This document shows positions 18,301-27,900 of a stretch of DNA of 64,000 nucleotides, in pieces. The translations under genes and the position numbers were made by a program. Source of the DNA: Opitutales bacterium. GTDB lineage: Bacteria; Verrucomicrobiota; Verrucomicrobiia; Opitutales; Seribacteraceae. Every line of letters begins with the position of its first letter. Positions within the stretch are counted from its first letter, which is position 1. The notes under the pieces are model-generated. The model had not been told where the DNA came from. It worked only from the letters and a program-made list of their open reading frames with translations, and searched no databases. The stretch covers positions 1-64,000 of the forward strand of contig JAOFTV010000002.1 in the NCBI GenBank assembly GCA_028045305.1, written 5' to 3'.

Positions 18301-19154
18301 TAACATTTCTTAAAAGTACCTATGCCCATTGGGTACATGATCTTAGTCCCTTTCTTTGGGAATTCCCAGGTTCATGGGCGGGATGGGGTCCTGGAGGCAT
18401 AAGATGGTATGGCGTCTCATACTTAGCAGGGTTCCTTGTTGCTTACCTTTTGCTTATTCAGGCAAACAAGTCCGGAAAAAGTCCATACGACAAAGAGCAG
18501 TCCTTAAATCTTATGACTTTTCAGGTGCTTGGAGTTTTATTTGGAGGCAGGATAGGTTATGCTATATTATATCAAACCGAAAGGGTTCTCGAAGATCCAT
18601 TATTTATCCTTCGCGTCTGGGAAGGTGGCATGGCAAGCCATGGGGGTTTCATTGGAGTCATCATCGCCACAATTTGGTATGTGAGGCAATCGAAACAAGG
18701 TTTTTGGCCGGTTGCTGATTTAATCGCTACTATAGTTCCCCCAGGGTTTTTCTTCGGACGAATTGCAAACTTTATTAATGGAGAGCTATGGGGGAAAACA
18801 ACCGAGGTGAGTTGGGGGGTTCTGTTTCCAGGTGCTCCTGGGTTTGCTGAAGGCATAGCTAGGCATCCCTCCCAGCTTTATGCAGCTTGCCTCGAAGGCC
18901 TTGCTGTTTTTGCCTTTGTACAATGGCGATTTTGGAAAACCAATGTTTATGTACGAACGCCCGGTCGACTCGGCGGCGAGTTTCTTGTCGCTTATTCCGT
19001 TGCTCGAATTATTGGAGAGTTCTTTCGGGAACCGGATGCATCCCTAATTTTAGGTATGTCCCGTGGCCAATTTTATTCCATCCTGCTCGCAATCGCGGGC
19101 ATTTTTGTTATTCTACTATCCGAACTTAGACGCTCAAAAAAAGCGACTCTTTGA
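18297..19154 (+). CDS. lgt: Phosphatidylglycerol-prolipoprotein diacylglyceryl transferase
   Basis: First enzyme of lipoprotein maturation: it moves diacylglycerol from phosphatidylglycerol to the lipobox Cys at the inner membrane. Seven hydrophobic segments are visible. Signatures are IRWYGVSYLAGF, GGRIGY, GGMASHGGFIGV (catalytic His region) and FFGRIANFINGELWG (the Lgt signature), plus RHPSQLY near the C-terminus. 285 aa is the normal length. The start overlaps the CNNM stop by four bases. Confidence 0.95.
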   Translation: MITFLKSTYAHWVHDLSPFLWEFPGSWAGWGPGGIRWYGVSYLAGFLVAYLLLIQANKSGKSPYDKEQSLNLMTFQVLGVLFGGRIGYAILYQTERVLEDPLFILRVWEGGMASHGGFIGVIIATIWYVRQSKQGFWPVADLIATIVPPGFFFGRIANFINGELWGKTTEVSWGVLFPGAPGFAEGIARHPSQLYAACLEGLAVFAFVQWRFWKTNVYVRTPGRLGGEFLVAYSVARIIGEFFREPDASLILGMSRGQFYSILLAIAGIFVILLSELRRSKKATL

Positions 19155-19168
19155 TTATGTTCGTTTTA

Positions 19169-19212
19169 AAAATCCATTCATGACAAAAAGAGGATTTTAT
19201 TAATGTGAATGG
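19169..19212 (+). promoter_or_regulatory. Mutually exclusive hairpins upstream of mreB
   Basis: Two perfect 7-bp stems share two bases, so only one can form: AAAATCC (19169-19175) with GGATTTT (19192-19198), or CCATTCA (19174-19180) with TGAATGG (19206-19212). The element lies between lgt and mreB and precedes a consensus TTGACA hexamer at 19220. It could be an lgt 3'-end structure or an mreB leader switch; only the base pairing is seen. Confidence 0.35.
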
Positions 19213-19219
19213 TTTCTCT

Positions 19220-19225
19220 TTGACA
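19220..19225 (+). promoter_or_regulatory. Possible -35 element for mreB
   Basis: A perfect TTGACA lies 48 bases before the mreB ATG. The -10 at the right distance is poor (ACAAAC or GACAAA), so this is a weak promoter call. Confidence 0.3.
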
Positions 19226-19272
19226 GTATTCGAAAAACGCAGACAAACTCTTAGAAGACATTTAGAACATCC

Positions 19273-20313
19273 ATGATAAGTAATTTGTTTGGCTTCCTTT
19301 CCAATGATATCGGTATCGACCTTGGTACCGCAAACACCTTGGTTTTTGTTAAGGACAGGGGAATTGTACTTCGAGAGCCTAGCGTTGTAGCGAGGTACAA
19401 AACAAGCAAGAAGGTATGTGCAGTAGGTTCTGAAGCCAAACGCATGCTCGGCAGAACCCCAGGAACCATTGAAGCTCTGCGACCTATGAAAGATGGAGTG
19501 ATTGCGGATTTTGAAATTTCTGAAGCCATGCTTCGTTACTTCATCGAAAAAGTCGATAAAAGGAAATTAGTTCCTCCTCGTGTAGTTATTGCTGTTCCAT
19601 CTGGCATCACAGCGGTAGAAAAAAGAGCGGTCAAAGATTCGGCCATTCGAGCCGGTGCCAGAGAGGTGCTTTTGCTTGGAGAACCAATGGCAGCATCTAT
19701 TGGAGCCGGCCTTCCCATTCACGATGAATATGCCAACATGATTGTAGACATTGGCGGAGGAACCACTGAAGTTGCCATTATTTCTATCTCTGGAGTATCT
19801 TTTCAAAGAAGTATTCGAGTTGGCGGAGATGAATTGGATGAAGCAATCGTGGCTTACATGAAACGGGCTTACGGCTTACTCATTGGCGAACGAACTGCAG
19901 AGGAAATTAAATTTACCGTCGGCTCAGCAGCACCCTTGGACGCCGGTGAGCTTAGCCTAGATGTTCGTGGGAGAGATTCAACTGCTGGTTTACCCAAGAC
20001 CATTCACATCACTTCTCAAGAGATTCGAGAGGAGGCTCTAAGAGAGGTGGTTCAGCAAATTACCGATCTAGTTAAAAATGCATTGGATCGGTGCCAACCT
20101 GAGCACTCAGCTGATTTAATTGACCGAGGGATCGTACTTGCAGGTGGCGGAGCTTTAATCCGTGGACTTGACCAAGTCATAAGTGATGCCACTGGACTTA
20201 CCGTGATCCAGGCAGAAGACCCACTAAGTTGCGTGGCTAATGGAACCGGGGAGTTCCTTAATCTTCTAGACAGCCTCAGTCGCGAACAAATCGACCGCTT
20301 GGTCACCCAGTAA
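19273..20313 (+). CDS. mreB: Rod shape-determining actin homologue MreB
   Basis: Forms membrane-bound filaments that guide the elongasome. It has the actin-fold nucleotide site: IGIDLGTANTLVF (phosphate 1), VDIGGGTTEVAIIS (phosphate 2) and LAGGGALIRGLD (adenosine). The N-terminal MISNLFGFLSND is the amphipathic membrane-binding segment. At 346 aa it is normal length. It heads an mreB-mreC-mreD-PBP2 cluster, which implies a rod-shaped or at least elongating cell. Confidence 0.97.
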   Translation: MISNLFGFLSNDIGIDLGTANTLVFVKDRGIVLREPSVVARYKTSKKVCAVGSEAKRMLGRTPGTIEALRPMKDGVIADFEISEAMLRYFIEKVDKRKLVPPRVVIAVPSGITAVEKRAVKDSAIRAGAREVLLLGEPMAASIGAGLPIHDEYANMIVDIGGGTTEVAIISISGVSFQRSIRVGGDELDEAIVAYMKRAYGLLIGERTAEEIKFTVGSAAPLDAGELSLDVRGRDSTAGLPKTIHITSQEIREEALREVVQQITDLVKNALDRCQPEHSADLIDRGIVLAGGGALIRGLDQVISDATGLTVIQAEDPLSCVANGTGEFLNLLDSLSREQIDRLVTQ

Positions 20314-20323
20314 TTTTCAACAA

Positions 20324-21181
20324 TTGGCCGCTCCCAAGGACAGGCCCCAAATTGGACCTTTTGCACTGCTCGGTCTGTTCATTTTTGCCTGGACCCTAAT
20401 TCCATCTGCGTGGAAAGCTATCTCAAAAACTGCCTTTGATGAGTTCCAAGCTCCTTTATGGGAAATCTCATCGCGAATTTCTGACCTCTCCAATTATTGG
20501 GGGCATCAAACAGATTCCAAGAAAACCTTAATCGCGAAAAATCGTGACCTTGCCAGGATTCGTGCAGACTGGAACCTGCAAGAATCCAGGAAGAACAATT
20601 GGGAAAATGAGTTGGCCAAAATGAATGGATTAAGGGCCCACCTTCAGGCCCTACAGTCCCAAATTGGTCTTGATGAACCCAAGCCTTTCACTCCAGTTCT
20701 TGCACGAGTTACAAATCGTTCATTATCTGGTTGGTGGCAGTCTATTTCTTTAAGAAAAGGGGCGAGAGATGGATTGCGAGTTAAACAGGGTGCAATTTTT
20801 TACGATGGGATTGCCGGAAGACTATCGACCGTTTATTCGAGTTCTTCTGAGCTTGAACTCGCAAGTAGCCCAAACTTTAGAATTGTGGCATCGTTCAGAG
20901 GTGATGACCGCCCGGTAACATTCCAGGGGGGAGGAATTCTCCCTGGTGGAAGGCCCTGGGGAATGGTCTTTGACATCCCGCATGATTTACAAGCTGATGA
21001 AAAAGCTCCTCTTTTCTTAGTTACATCAGCACTTGGTGGTACCTTTCCCAGTGGATTACCAATTGGACACGTTTTAGAACTCGAAGAAAGTGGAGACGGC
21101 TTATTTAAAACGGGCCGAGTACTCCTTCCTCAGTCACTCGCTAAGATATCTGAAGTAACTCTTCTGCTATCAGATTCATAA
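20324..21181 (+). CDS. mreC: Rod shape-determining protein MreC
   Basis: Bitopic periplasmic scaffold that activates PBP2-RodA. One TM (about 12-30), a coiled-coil region (about 60-115, rich in charged residues) and the MreC beta-barrel pair (about 125-280) with VLARVTNRSLSGWWQSI, a KGARDGLRVKQGAI block, and GLPIGHVLELEES. TTG is the only upstream start in frame that includes the TM; there is no clear Shine-Dalgarno. 285 aa is typical. Confidence 0.87.
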   Translation: MAAPKDRPQIGPFALLGLFIFAWTLIPSAWKAISKTAFDEFQAPLWEISSRISDLSNYWGHQTDSKKTLIAKNRDLARIRADWNLQESRKNNWENELAKMNGLRAHLQALQSQIGLDEPKPFTPVLARVTNRSLSGWWQSISLRKGARDGLRVKQGAIFYDGIAGRLSTVYSSSSELELASSPNFRIVASFRGDDRPVTFQGGGILPGGRPWGMVFDIPHDLQADEKAPLFLVTSALGGTFPSGLPIGHVLELEESGDGLFKTGRVLLPQSLAKISEVTLLLSDS

Positions 21182-21200
21182 ACTGTAAAGATAGAACAGG

Positions 21201-21731
21201 ATGGAAAAGCCAAACCTAATTTTGCTTGTTCTTCTTGTCTCCAATTTAATTCTTTTATTTTGTTTGGACCTGATTAATTCAACGGTTGGTTCTTGGGGCT
21301 TCTTCCTCTACGTGCCCGCACTATTTTTTCTGCCCGCCACCCTATTTCTCGACCGCTTGCGTGCACTAATCCTTCTTTTTTTAACAGGTTTACTTTATGA
21401 TCTCAGCATTCACTCAACCCTCGGATTCCATGGGTTTTGCCTTTGCACTGCTTACTTGATCTGGCAGGAAATCTTCAAACTTGGAAGAAAGGGGTTAGCC
21501 CATCAGCCAGTTAGTCTGCAACTAGGAATAAATTTACTTTTCGGAGTAATGTGGGCAAGCTACGCATACTTCTTTTCTTCCTTTACTGGTGTATGGGAAT
21601 GGAGTCGGATGGCTATGGATTTAATCTTTTCTTCCTTATTGATCATACCAATCGGTATTTGGTTTCCTCGTTTTTGCACATCATTTACAGAACTCTTTCA
21701 AGGAAGCCCATATCCCAAGCATTCAAAATAA
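21201..21731 (+). CDS. mreD: MreD-like membrane protein of the elongasome
   Basis: 176 aa with five to six hydrophobic segments. It has the family's small size and position between mreC and PBP2. LTGLLYDLSIHSTLGFHGFCL matches the G.L.D..........G.....Y motif of MreD. It is polytopic in the inner membrane; its molecular role in the elongasome is not settled. The call rests mainly on position and topology. Confidence 0.78.
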   Translation: MEKPNLILLVLLVSNLILLFCLDLINSTVGSWGFFLYVPALFFLPATLFLDRLRALILLFLTGLLYDLSIHSTLGFHGFCLCTAYLIWQEIFKLGRKGLAHQPVSLQLGINLLFGVMWASYAYFFSSFTGVWEWSRMAMDLIFSSLLIIPIGIWFPRFCTSFTELFQGSPYPKHSK

Positions 21732-21734
21732 GAA

Positions 21735-24314
21735 ATGAAGTTTTTCGAAAAGTATTTTCCGGAAAAGCGTAGGTTACGAATTTTCGCATGGATTTACCTT
21801 TCTTTATTCCTTGTTCTATTTAGTTATTTATTCTTCCGACAAGTTTTAGAAAGAGACGATTACCTCGAGAAAGAAAGACTTCAGGGACAAAGAAGAATCG
21901 TTCGGCCAGGTGCTAGGGGTGATGTATTAGATCGAGAAAACCGATTATTGATTGGCAATAAAGCTCATTACTCAGCAACTGTGCACTTGGAAATGCTAAG
22001 TCGGGAAATTTGGGAAAGAAAAGTAGAACTACGTAGGTTGTCACTCCAAATACGAGAAGATTTATCCCTACATTCGACTCTCAGCTTCAAGGACTTGGTT
22101 GTTTATTCTAGATCTTTTGACCATGTACAGAAAAGGGGCATCAATCTAGAAGGAAAAATAAATAAGGGGCATCCCAAACCCACCATTTGGCTCAACGGTG
22201 AGCGCTTGGGTGTCGAATTAAAAAAAGGTACGGATTGGAAATCTCATCTTGATGAAAATTTGATTAAAAACTTCAAGACTTTAAGCGTTCTTAACGCAGA
22301 CAGGAAAATCGAAGTGTCTGTGGCCGGTCTTTTTTCTTTATCTTTTGATCTTGATGATAAAGGAAAAATTCTAAGCAAAGCCGAACCACTACAAGAGTAT
22401 AATAGTTGGTACGATGCTTGGTTTTCACCAGAGAAAACATCCTTCCTTAACTTTTCCACCCGCGGATTTTCTTACACTTGGGAAGCACGCCATTCCGTAG
22501 TTTCTAGTTACATGGAAAAAATCAATTTATTAACAGGCAGGAATTCTACTTTGACAATGGCTGACCTTAAAAAGCATTGGCAACGTAAATTAGTGCTACC
22601 ACTAGAGCTATGCGGTAATTTAACAAATCAAGAATACGCTCTTCTTATTGAAAGACTTCCGCCAAATTCCCCCATCCAAGTTCAGGCTCAAGCGGTCAGG
22701 CATTATCCTGAACGGTTCCTCGCTTCCCATGTCCTTGGATATGTCGGTAGTGGATACGAATCTAACCCAGACACCTTATCCGGTTCTGATCTTGCTACTT
22801 TTGAACTACAAGGCAGGACAGGTAAAGCTGGTGTTGAGAAAACCTTTGACCCGCATCTTCGGGGAAAGGACGGGGGAGACATTTGGATTGTCAACCCCAT
22901 GGGTTCACGGTTTGAACGCGTGGAGAGACAGCCATCAGAAAAGGGTGAAGCGCTTACACTTTCCCTTGACTTAGATTTGCAAAAGATTGCTGAAAGTTCG
23001 ATTGATCGCATGGTAAAGCAGGTTTCAAGTCAGCGAAGGCTCCCGAATCAAGATTGGGAGCGAACGCTCGAAAGAAGAACGAATCGTGCACTTGCAGGAA
23101 CCAATGAAACAGAAGTTCGTGCGGAATTATTACTCTCGGCTTTTAAAGACGCACCCTTTCCTCTTACGGGCAAACAAGCTTCAACAGTTGCCGGTTTCAA
23201 GGGAACTCATTCTGATGCACAAAGACTTCTCCGTCATTTATATGCTCAGGGTGTTTTAAAAAGGGGAGCGAACAACCCGGATTCTTTTGCACTTTCGCCC
23301 CCTCCCCCACCTCCTGGTGCGGCCGTGCTGCTAGACTTAAAAACTTTTGAGGTACTAGCCTTAGCCAGTAAGCCGAATTACGACCTCAGCAGCTTGACTC
23401 CTTATATTTCGCAAGCTGCGTACAATGAAATACAAAGACGGGAAGCTTGGCTTCCGCGAGCATGGCATCCAGGATATGCTCCTGCATCTCCCTTCAAAAT
23501 TGTCACCGCCCTTGCCGGTCTGCAATCGTCGATAATTCGCCCGAACGAACCCTTGTTGTGTGAAGGAATATATCGTGGCATGAAATGCCATGTTCATCCT
23601 GGACAACATGGAGAAATGGACCTCCAACAGGCCATCTCTCAAAGTTGCAATGTTTATTTCTTCCGATGTGCTGAAAAAATGGGGCACCATGCATTGATCA
23701 ATGAAGCTCGTCGAGTGGGCATGGATCAAAAACCTCCTCTTGACTTACCCTCACTTCGCGATTCTCCTATAGTACCTGACCCAAAGTGGAAAAAAGAAAG
23801 AATTGGAGTTAAATGGACGATGGAAGATACCTTTAACATTTCAATTGGACAGGGCGGATTACGCCAAAGTCCCCTGCAAATGGCTTGCTTCATCGCCAAG
23901 CTCGCGGTGAACAAGCTGGATTTCAACCCTCTTGTCGTGAAAAGCAATGGTACATCAAAATTATCGGGTGAGCCCCTCATTGATTCCCTGAGCCGCCAGG
24001 AAATCATTGAAGGTATGATTCGAGCAACAACTGAAGGTACGGCTCGAAGATGCCGAATTGATGGAATCACGATCGCCGGGAAAACAGGAACTGGCCAATG
24101 GCGCAACCACAACATGAAACTTAATCTCGCATGGTTTCTAGGATTTGCACCCGCAGAAAACCCACTCGTTGCAATATCTGTACTCGTAGAGGGAGTCATT
24201 CCCCAAGATCAAGTTCAAGGAGGCTTAACAGCCGCTCCCATTGCAAGGGATATCTTGGCCGCTTACTTTTCTAAATACCACCAAGGTTTCACTTCCACCA
24301 AGTCACTCCCATAA
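21735..24314 (+). CDS. mrdA: Penicillin-binding protein 2 (elongasome transpeptidase), enlarged
   Basis: Class B PBP that cross-links peptidoglycan during elongation. N-terminal TM (about 14-35), RPGARGDVLDRENRLL dimerisation block, and a pedestal with HYPERFLASHVLGYVG and GVEKTFDPHLRG. The transpeptidase domain has SxxK in PASPFK (about 583), SCN (about 637) and KTG in AGKTGTGQ (about 782). At 859 aa it is about 200 residues longer than typical PBP2. The excess is in two insertions: about 95-290 in the pedestal and about 430-525 just before the transpeptidase core; the second contains a winged-helix-like stretch and a Pro-rich linker. No rodA gene follows; a thioredoxin-fold gene does. Confidence 0.92.
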   Translation: MKFFEKYFPEKRRLRIFAWIYLSLFLVLFSYLFFRQVLERDDYLEKERLQGQRRIVRPGARGDVLDRENRLLIGNKAHYSATVHLEMLSREIWERKVELRRLSLQIREDLSLHSTLSFKDLVVYSRSFDHVQKRGINLEGKINKGHPKPTIWLNGERLGVELKKGTDWKSHLDENLIKNFKTLSVLNADRKIEVSVAGLFSLSFDLDDKGKILSKAEPLQEYNSWYDAWFSPEKTSFLNFSTRGFSYTWEARHSVVSSYMEKINLLTGRNSTLTMADLKKHWQRKLVLPLELCGNLTNQEYALLIERLPPNSPIQVQAQAVRHYPERFLASHVLGYVGSGYESNPDTLSGSDLATFELQGRTGKAGVEKTFDPHLRGKDGGDIWIVNPMGSRFERVERQPSEKGEALTLSLDLDLQKIAESSIDRMVKQVSSQRRLPNQDWERTLERRTNRALAGTNETEVRAELLLSAFKDAPFPLTGKQASTVAGFKGTHSDAQRLLRHLYAQGVLKRGANNPDSFALSPPPPPPGAAVLLDLKTFEVLALASKPNYDLSSLTPYISQAAYNEIQRREAWLPRAWHPGYAPASPFKIVTALAGLQSSIIRPNEPLLCEGIYRGMKCHVHPGQHGEMDLQQAISQSCNVYFFRCAEKMGHHALINEARRVGMDQKPPLDLPSLRDSPIVPDPKWKKERIGVKWTMEDTFNISIGQGGLRQSPLQMACFIAKLAVNKLDFNPLVVKSNGTSKLSGEPLIDSLSRQEIIEGMIRATTEGTARRCRIDGITIAGKTGTGQWRNHNMKLNLAWFLGFAPAENPLVAISVLVEGVIPQDQVQGGLTAAPIARDILAAYFSKYHQGFTSTKSLP

Positions 24315-24329
24315 ACTCTCCAAATTCTA

Positions 24330-24920
24330 ATGGTAGCCACATCATCCACCATGTTGCCAATTGGCACTACTGCTCCAAACTTCCACCTGCCGGATGTAAG
24401 GAATAATCAAATAACCTCCATTGCCGAATCTACCGGGGAGGAGGCACTTTTGATCGCTTTCGTTTGCAACCACTGCCCTTATGTTCTTCTTCTCCTTGAA
24501 TCTCTTACAGCCAACTGTCACAGATGGATAAAGTGCGGGGTAAAAGTTCTTTTCATTTCATCAAATGATTCAGTCGAATATCCTGCTGACTCACCTCAAA
24601 AGATGAGGGAGTTGGCTGTAAAGCATAGGTTGCAATTTCCTTATCTTTTTGACGATGATCAATCCGTTGCCAAATCCTATCGGGCTGCATGCACTCCGGA
24701 TTTCTTCCTTTTCGACAAGCAGTACAGACTTTTCTACCGAGGACAATATGACGAAGCCAGACCAGGTAACGAAGTTTCTCCAAACGGTCGTGATCTCACA
24801 CTAGCAGTTGAATTGCTCCTTGCAGGCAAACCGTCTCCTAAAGAACAAAAACCTAGTATTGGGTGTAACGTAAAGTGGAAAAGGGGCAACGAGCCTGAAT
24901 ACTTCCAATCTCCTGGATAA
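24330..24920 (+). CDS. Thioredoxin-fold (AhpC/TSA-like) protein with CxxC
   Basis: 196 aa, no signal peptide visible. APNFHLPDV begins a peroxiredoxin/thioredoxin-like fold; the active-site block is FVCNHCPYV, with a CxxC in the position used by the redoxin family known as thioredoxin family protein with CNHCPYV. ADSPQKMRELAVKH and ACTPDFFLFD are further family landmarks. Probably a cytosolic thiol oxidoreductase; the substrate is unknown. It sits 15 bases after PBP2 and may be co-transcribed. It converges on the cyclase gene. Confidence 0.85.
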   Translation: MVATSSTMLPIGTTAPNFHLPDVRNNQITSIAESTGEEALLIAFVCNHCPYVLLLLESLTANCHRWIKCGVKVLFISSNDSVEYPADSPQKMRELAVKHRLQFPYLFDDDQSVAKSYRAACTPDFFLFDKQYRLFYRGQYDEARPGNEVSPNGRDLTLAVELLLAGKPSPKEQKPSIGCNVKWKRGNEPEYFQSPG

Positions 24921-24956
24921 GCAAATTACTCACTAAGAAACAGTCAGTGCATTGCA

Positions 24957-27900
24957 TTACTTTGTGGTCATCACATAAACACCATCCCAGTCATCCCCCG
25001 GTGGGTTTTCTTTCATTATTTTACAGCGATCAATCAAGATCATGGACGGATTGTCCTTAACTCCAGGCGTAACACCGGGCTTATTCGGTTCCATTTCTTT
25101 CGCTTTCTCAAATAGGTTAAGGGCACCATCCCAATCCTGTAATAAATACTTATCAATTCCCTGCTTAAAGCAATCCAAGCAGTCTTGTGTTTCTTGAGTT
25201 AATTCGGACATAAAACCAGTTGGTTCATACATCGCGACTGGCTGGGATCTTCCCTTCACTACAATTTTGTCCAAATAGCGGAAGGCAATGTCATCCTTAG
25301 TGGTTTCAGAGGCAAGCATGGTTTCTTCAGTAACCATAATATATGCGCCATATGCTTTCGCACCACTTTCGCAACGGGCGGCTAAATTCACCATGTCTCC
25401 CATCATGGTATAGTTGAACCGATCCAATGCCCCCATGTTACCTACGGTGGCGGTTCCAGTGTTACATCCAATACGGGTTTGCATTTGAGTGACAAGTCCA
25501 TGACACTTTCCCCACTTTTCAACCTCGGGCACCCACTTTTCTCGAAGTGAAATTTGTCTTTGCTGCATAAGTATGGAAGTTTTTACTGCTTGATAAGCAT
25601 GATCTTCCATAGGGATAGGTGCACCATACATGGCCACAATTGCATCTCCTATGTATTTGTCTAGAGTACCTCTTTCCTCCTGCAAAATATTGGTCATCTC
25701 GGTCAAATATTCGTTCATTAAATCAACCAGACCCGTAGGAGTGAGAAGTTCCGAAAAACTAGAAAACGCCTGAACATCACTAAAAAAAGCAGTAATTTTC
25801 GTCTCTTCACCTCCAAGCGATGGCTCTTTTCCCGAAGCAACCATCTCTTCAACCAAATCGGAAGAAACATAACTCCCGAACATTCCCTTCAATCGACCCT
25901 TGGCTTTTTGCTCGATTACCACCATTGCAGCTAGTCCAATAAATGAAGTACTTAGCCCCGCACAGGCTGGTGCGGTGATAGGCCAAATTACATGAGATTG
26001 AGAAAAGGTTTCGAACCCCAATAACACATATGCAACCAATAGGATAATTCCAGCTGCCTGTACGATACTTGCACGCTTACCCTGATAAACCGCGAGGAAT
26101 GCCATGAGCAGGCATACGGCTAGAGTAGCAAAGTGATCAACCTTAACAGGTAAGCGATGTATGAATTCTCCGTTTGTCAAAGTTTTGATCAAATTTCCAT
26201 GAACACTCACCTTGGGGACAACCGAACTATCAAAAGGGGTAGGCGCCAAGTCCTGAAAAGTTTTTTCCTCAGGACCCACCAAAACAATGGCATCTTTGAA
26301 GCATTCAAAAAACTTGTTAATTCTCGCCATTTCCTCCTGTTGTAGAACAAGGTTGGCTTTATTTTCAATAATCGCAGTTTCAATTTTACTTTTTTGTGCC
26401 AGAAGTTTTTCGTTTTTTGGATCTGCTTCTAGTGCGGTTTCTATTTTCTCTAGGTACTCTGGGCCGTTCAAGCGTTTAATAAATTCGGTCAGAGAATTTA
26501 AATTTTCCGATACTTGCTCATGAAATCTACCGTAGTCCAAAATGTCCTTCATCCCACACATCGGGTTGTAGGGGGATAGGACGCTAGGAGGAATAAAGTA
26601 GTAAGCAATTCCGTTAACAATAGCTCTTAACTCCTCAAAGTTCGGAATATCAAGATCACTTGGCTTTCCATTGATTAATCTGGTCGCAAAATCCACTAAT
26701 TCCGGATCGACTCCAAGCACCGTCATAGTGCTAGGCATTTCGGAATCAGCTTTGGGAAGTTCAAGATCCTCTACTCGATGTAGGAATAGCCTGATAATTT
26801 GCGGAGCAAGGCCTAGATACTCGACCATATTCTGATCTCCGTAAGCTCGTTTTGCTTCACGAATCAATTTTTTTTCAAGCAATTTGTTCGTCCAAGAAGA
26901 AAACCAGTTTACCTCCAACCACTGATCTTCCTCCAGTGGGGCTTCCACTAGAACAGTTCCATCCTTAGCAATCACAGATAAAAGTGTTTGCTCCTTCGAT
27001 ATACGAACATCCTCGTGAGACAAATTGTAATAAGCAAGGAGGGACTCCAAACCCAGCGTATATATATTCGCCTCCTTTATCAAAGGCATCACATTGGGTA
27101 AACTATTTACAAGTTCCCCAGGTCCATCTTCTCCACCCTCTATCCGGTAGACCAAGCGCAGAGTGTCCTCATGTTCGACTAACTCCGTATCAGCCTTTCC
27201 CTCTAAGCGTTCAAGCCTTGTTTTCTTTTCATTGTAAGTGTTTTCAATTTCGGCACGAGCTTCTTGTAATTCAGAGAGTTCAAGAGCTGCAAGACCAGTT
27301 GCTGGAACTAATTGTTCAAGTTCTGCCTTCTTGTCTGTCAGAAGATTAGTCAAATCATTAAACAATGCGGTTTTTTGTTCATTGCTGAAAAGATTTCCTT
27401 CGGTGGAAGAGGATGATTGAACAATCAATTCCTTAAGTTCGTCCCGTCGTTTTTTGCGCAAATCCAGTTGTGGACTGATTACTGCAGAAAGCCCTGGATT
27501 AGCCTTTAAAGTATTGGAGAAATTTTCTATTTGTTGAGAGATTCCAGCAAGTTCCTTGGCCCATTCAGCCGCATCATTTCCACTATCCATGCCAGGAGAA
27601 AGAAGCGACTTTACCTTACGATAAAGTTCATTTTCTCTAACCTTTCTCGTTTGAATTTGGGCATCAAGAAGAGATGCCAGGGAAGGATTAGCCTTAAGCG
27701 TACCACCAAGAGTATCGATTTCCTCGTTTAAAATATCCAATGATTTAAACAGCTCATTGATCGTTGAAATGCTATCTTCTGTAAGGTTTTTTTGCTCACT
27801 CTTACTCGCGAGCCCGAATGTTGCTTTGTCTAATTTATCCTCCAAAGATTGAGCCATTGTCTGCACTTCAGTAAGTTCAATCTTCAATTGTTCTATTTGG

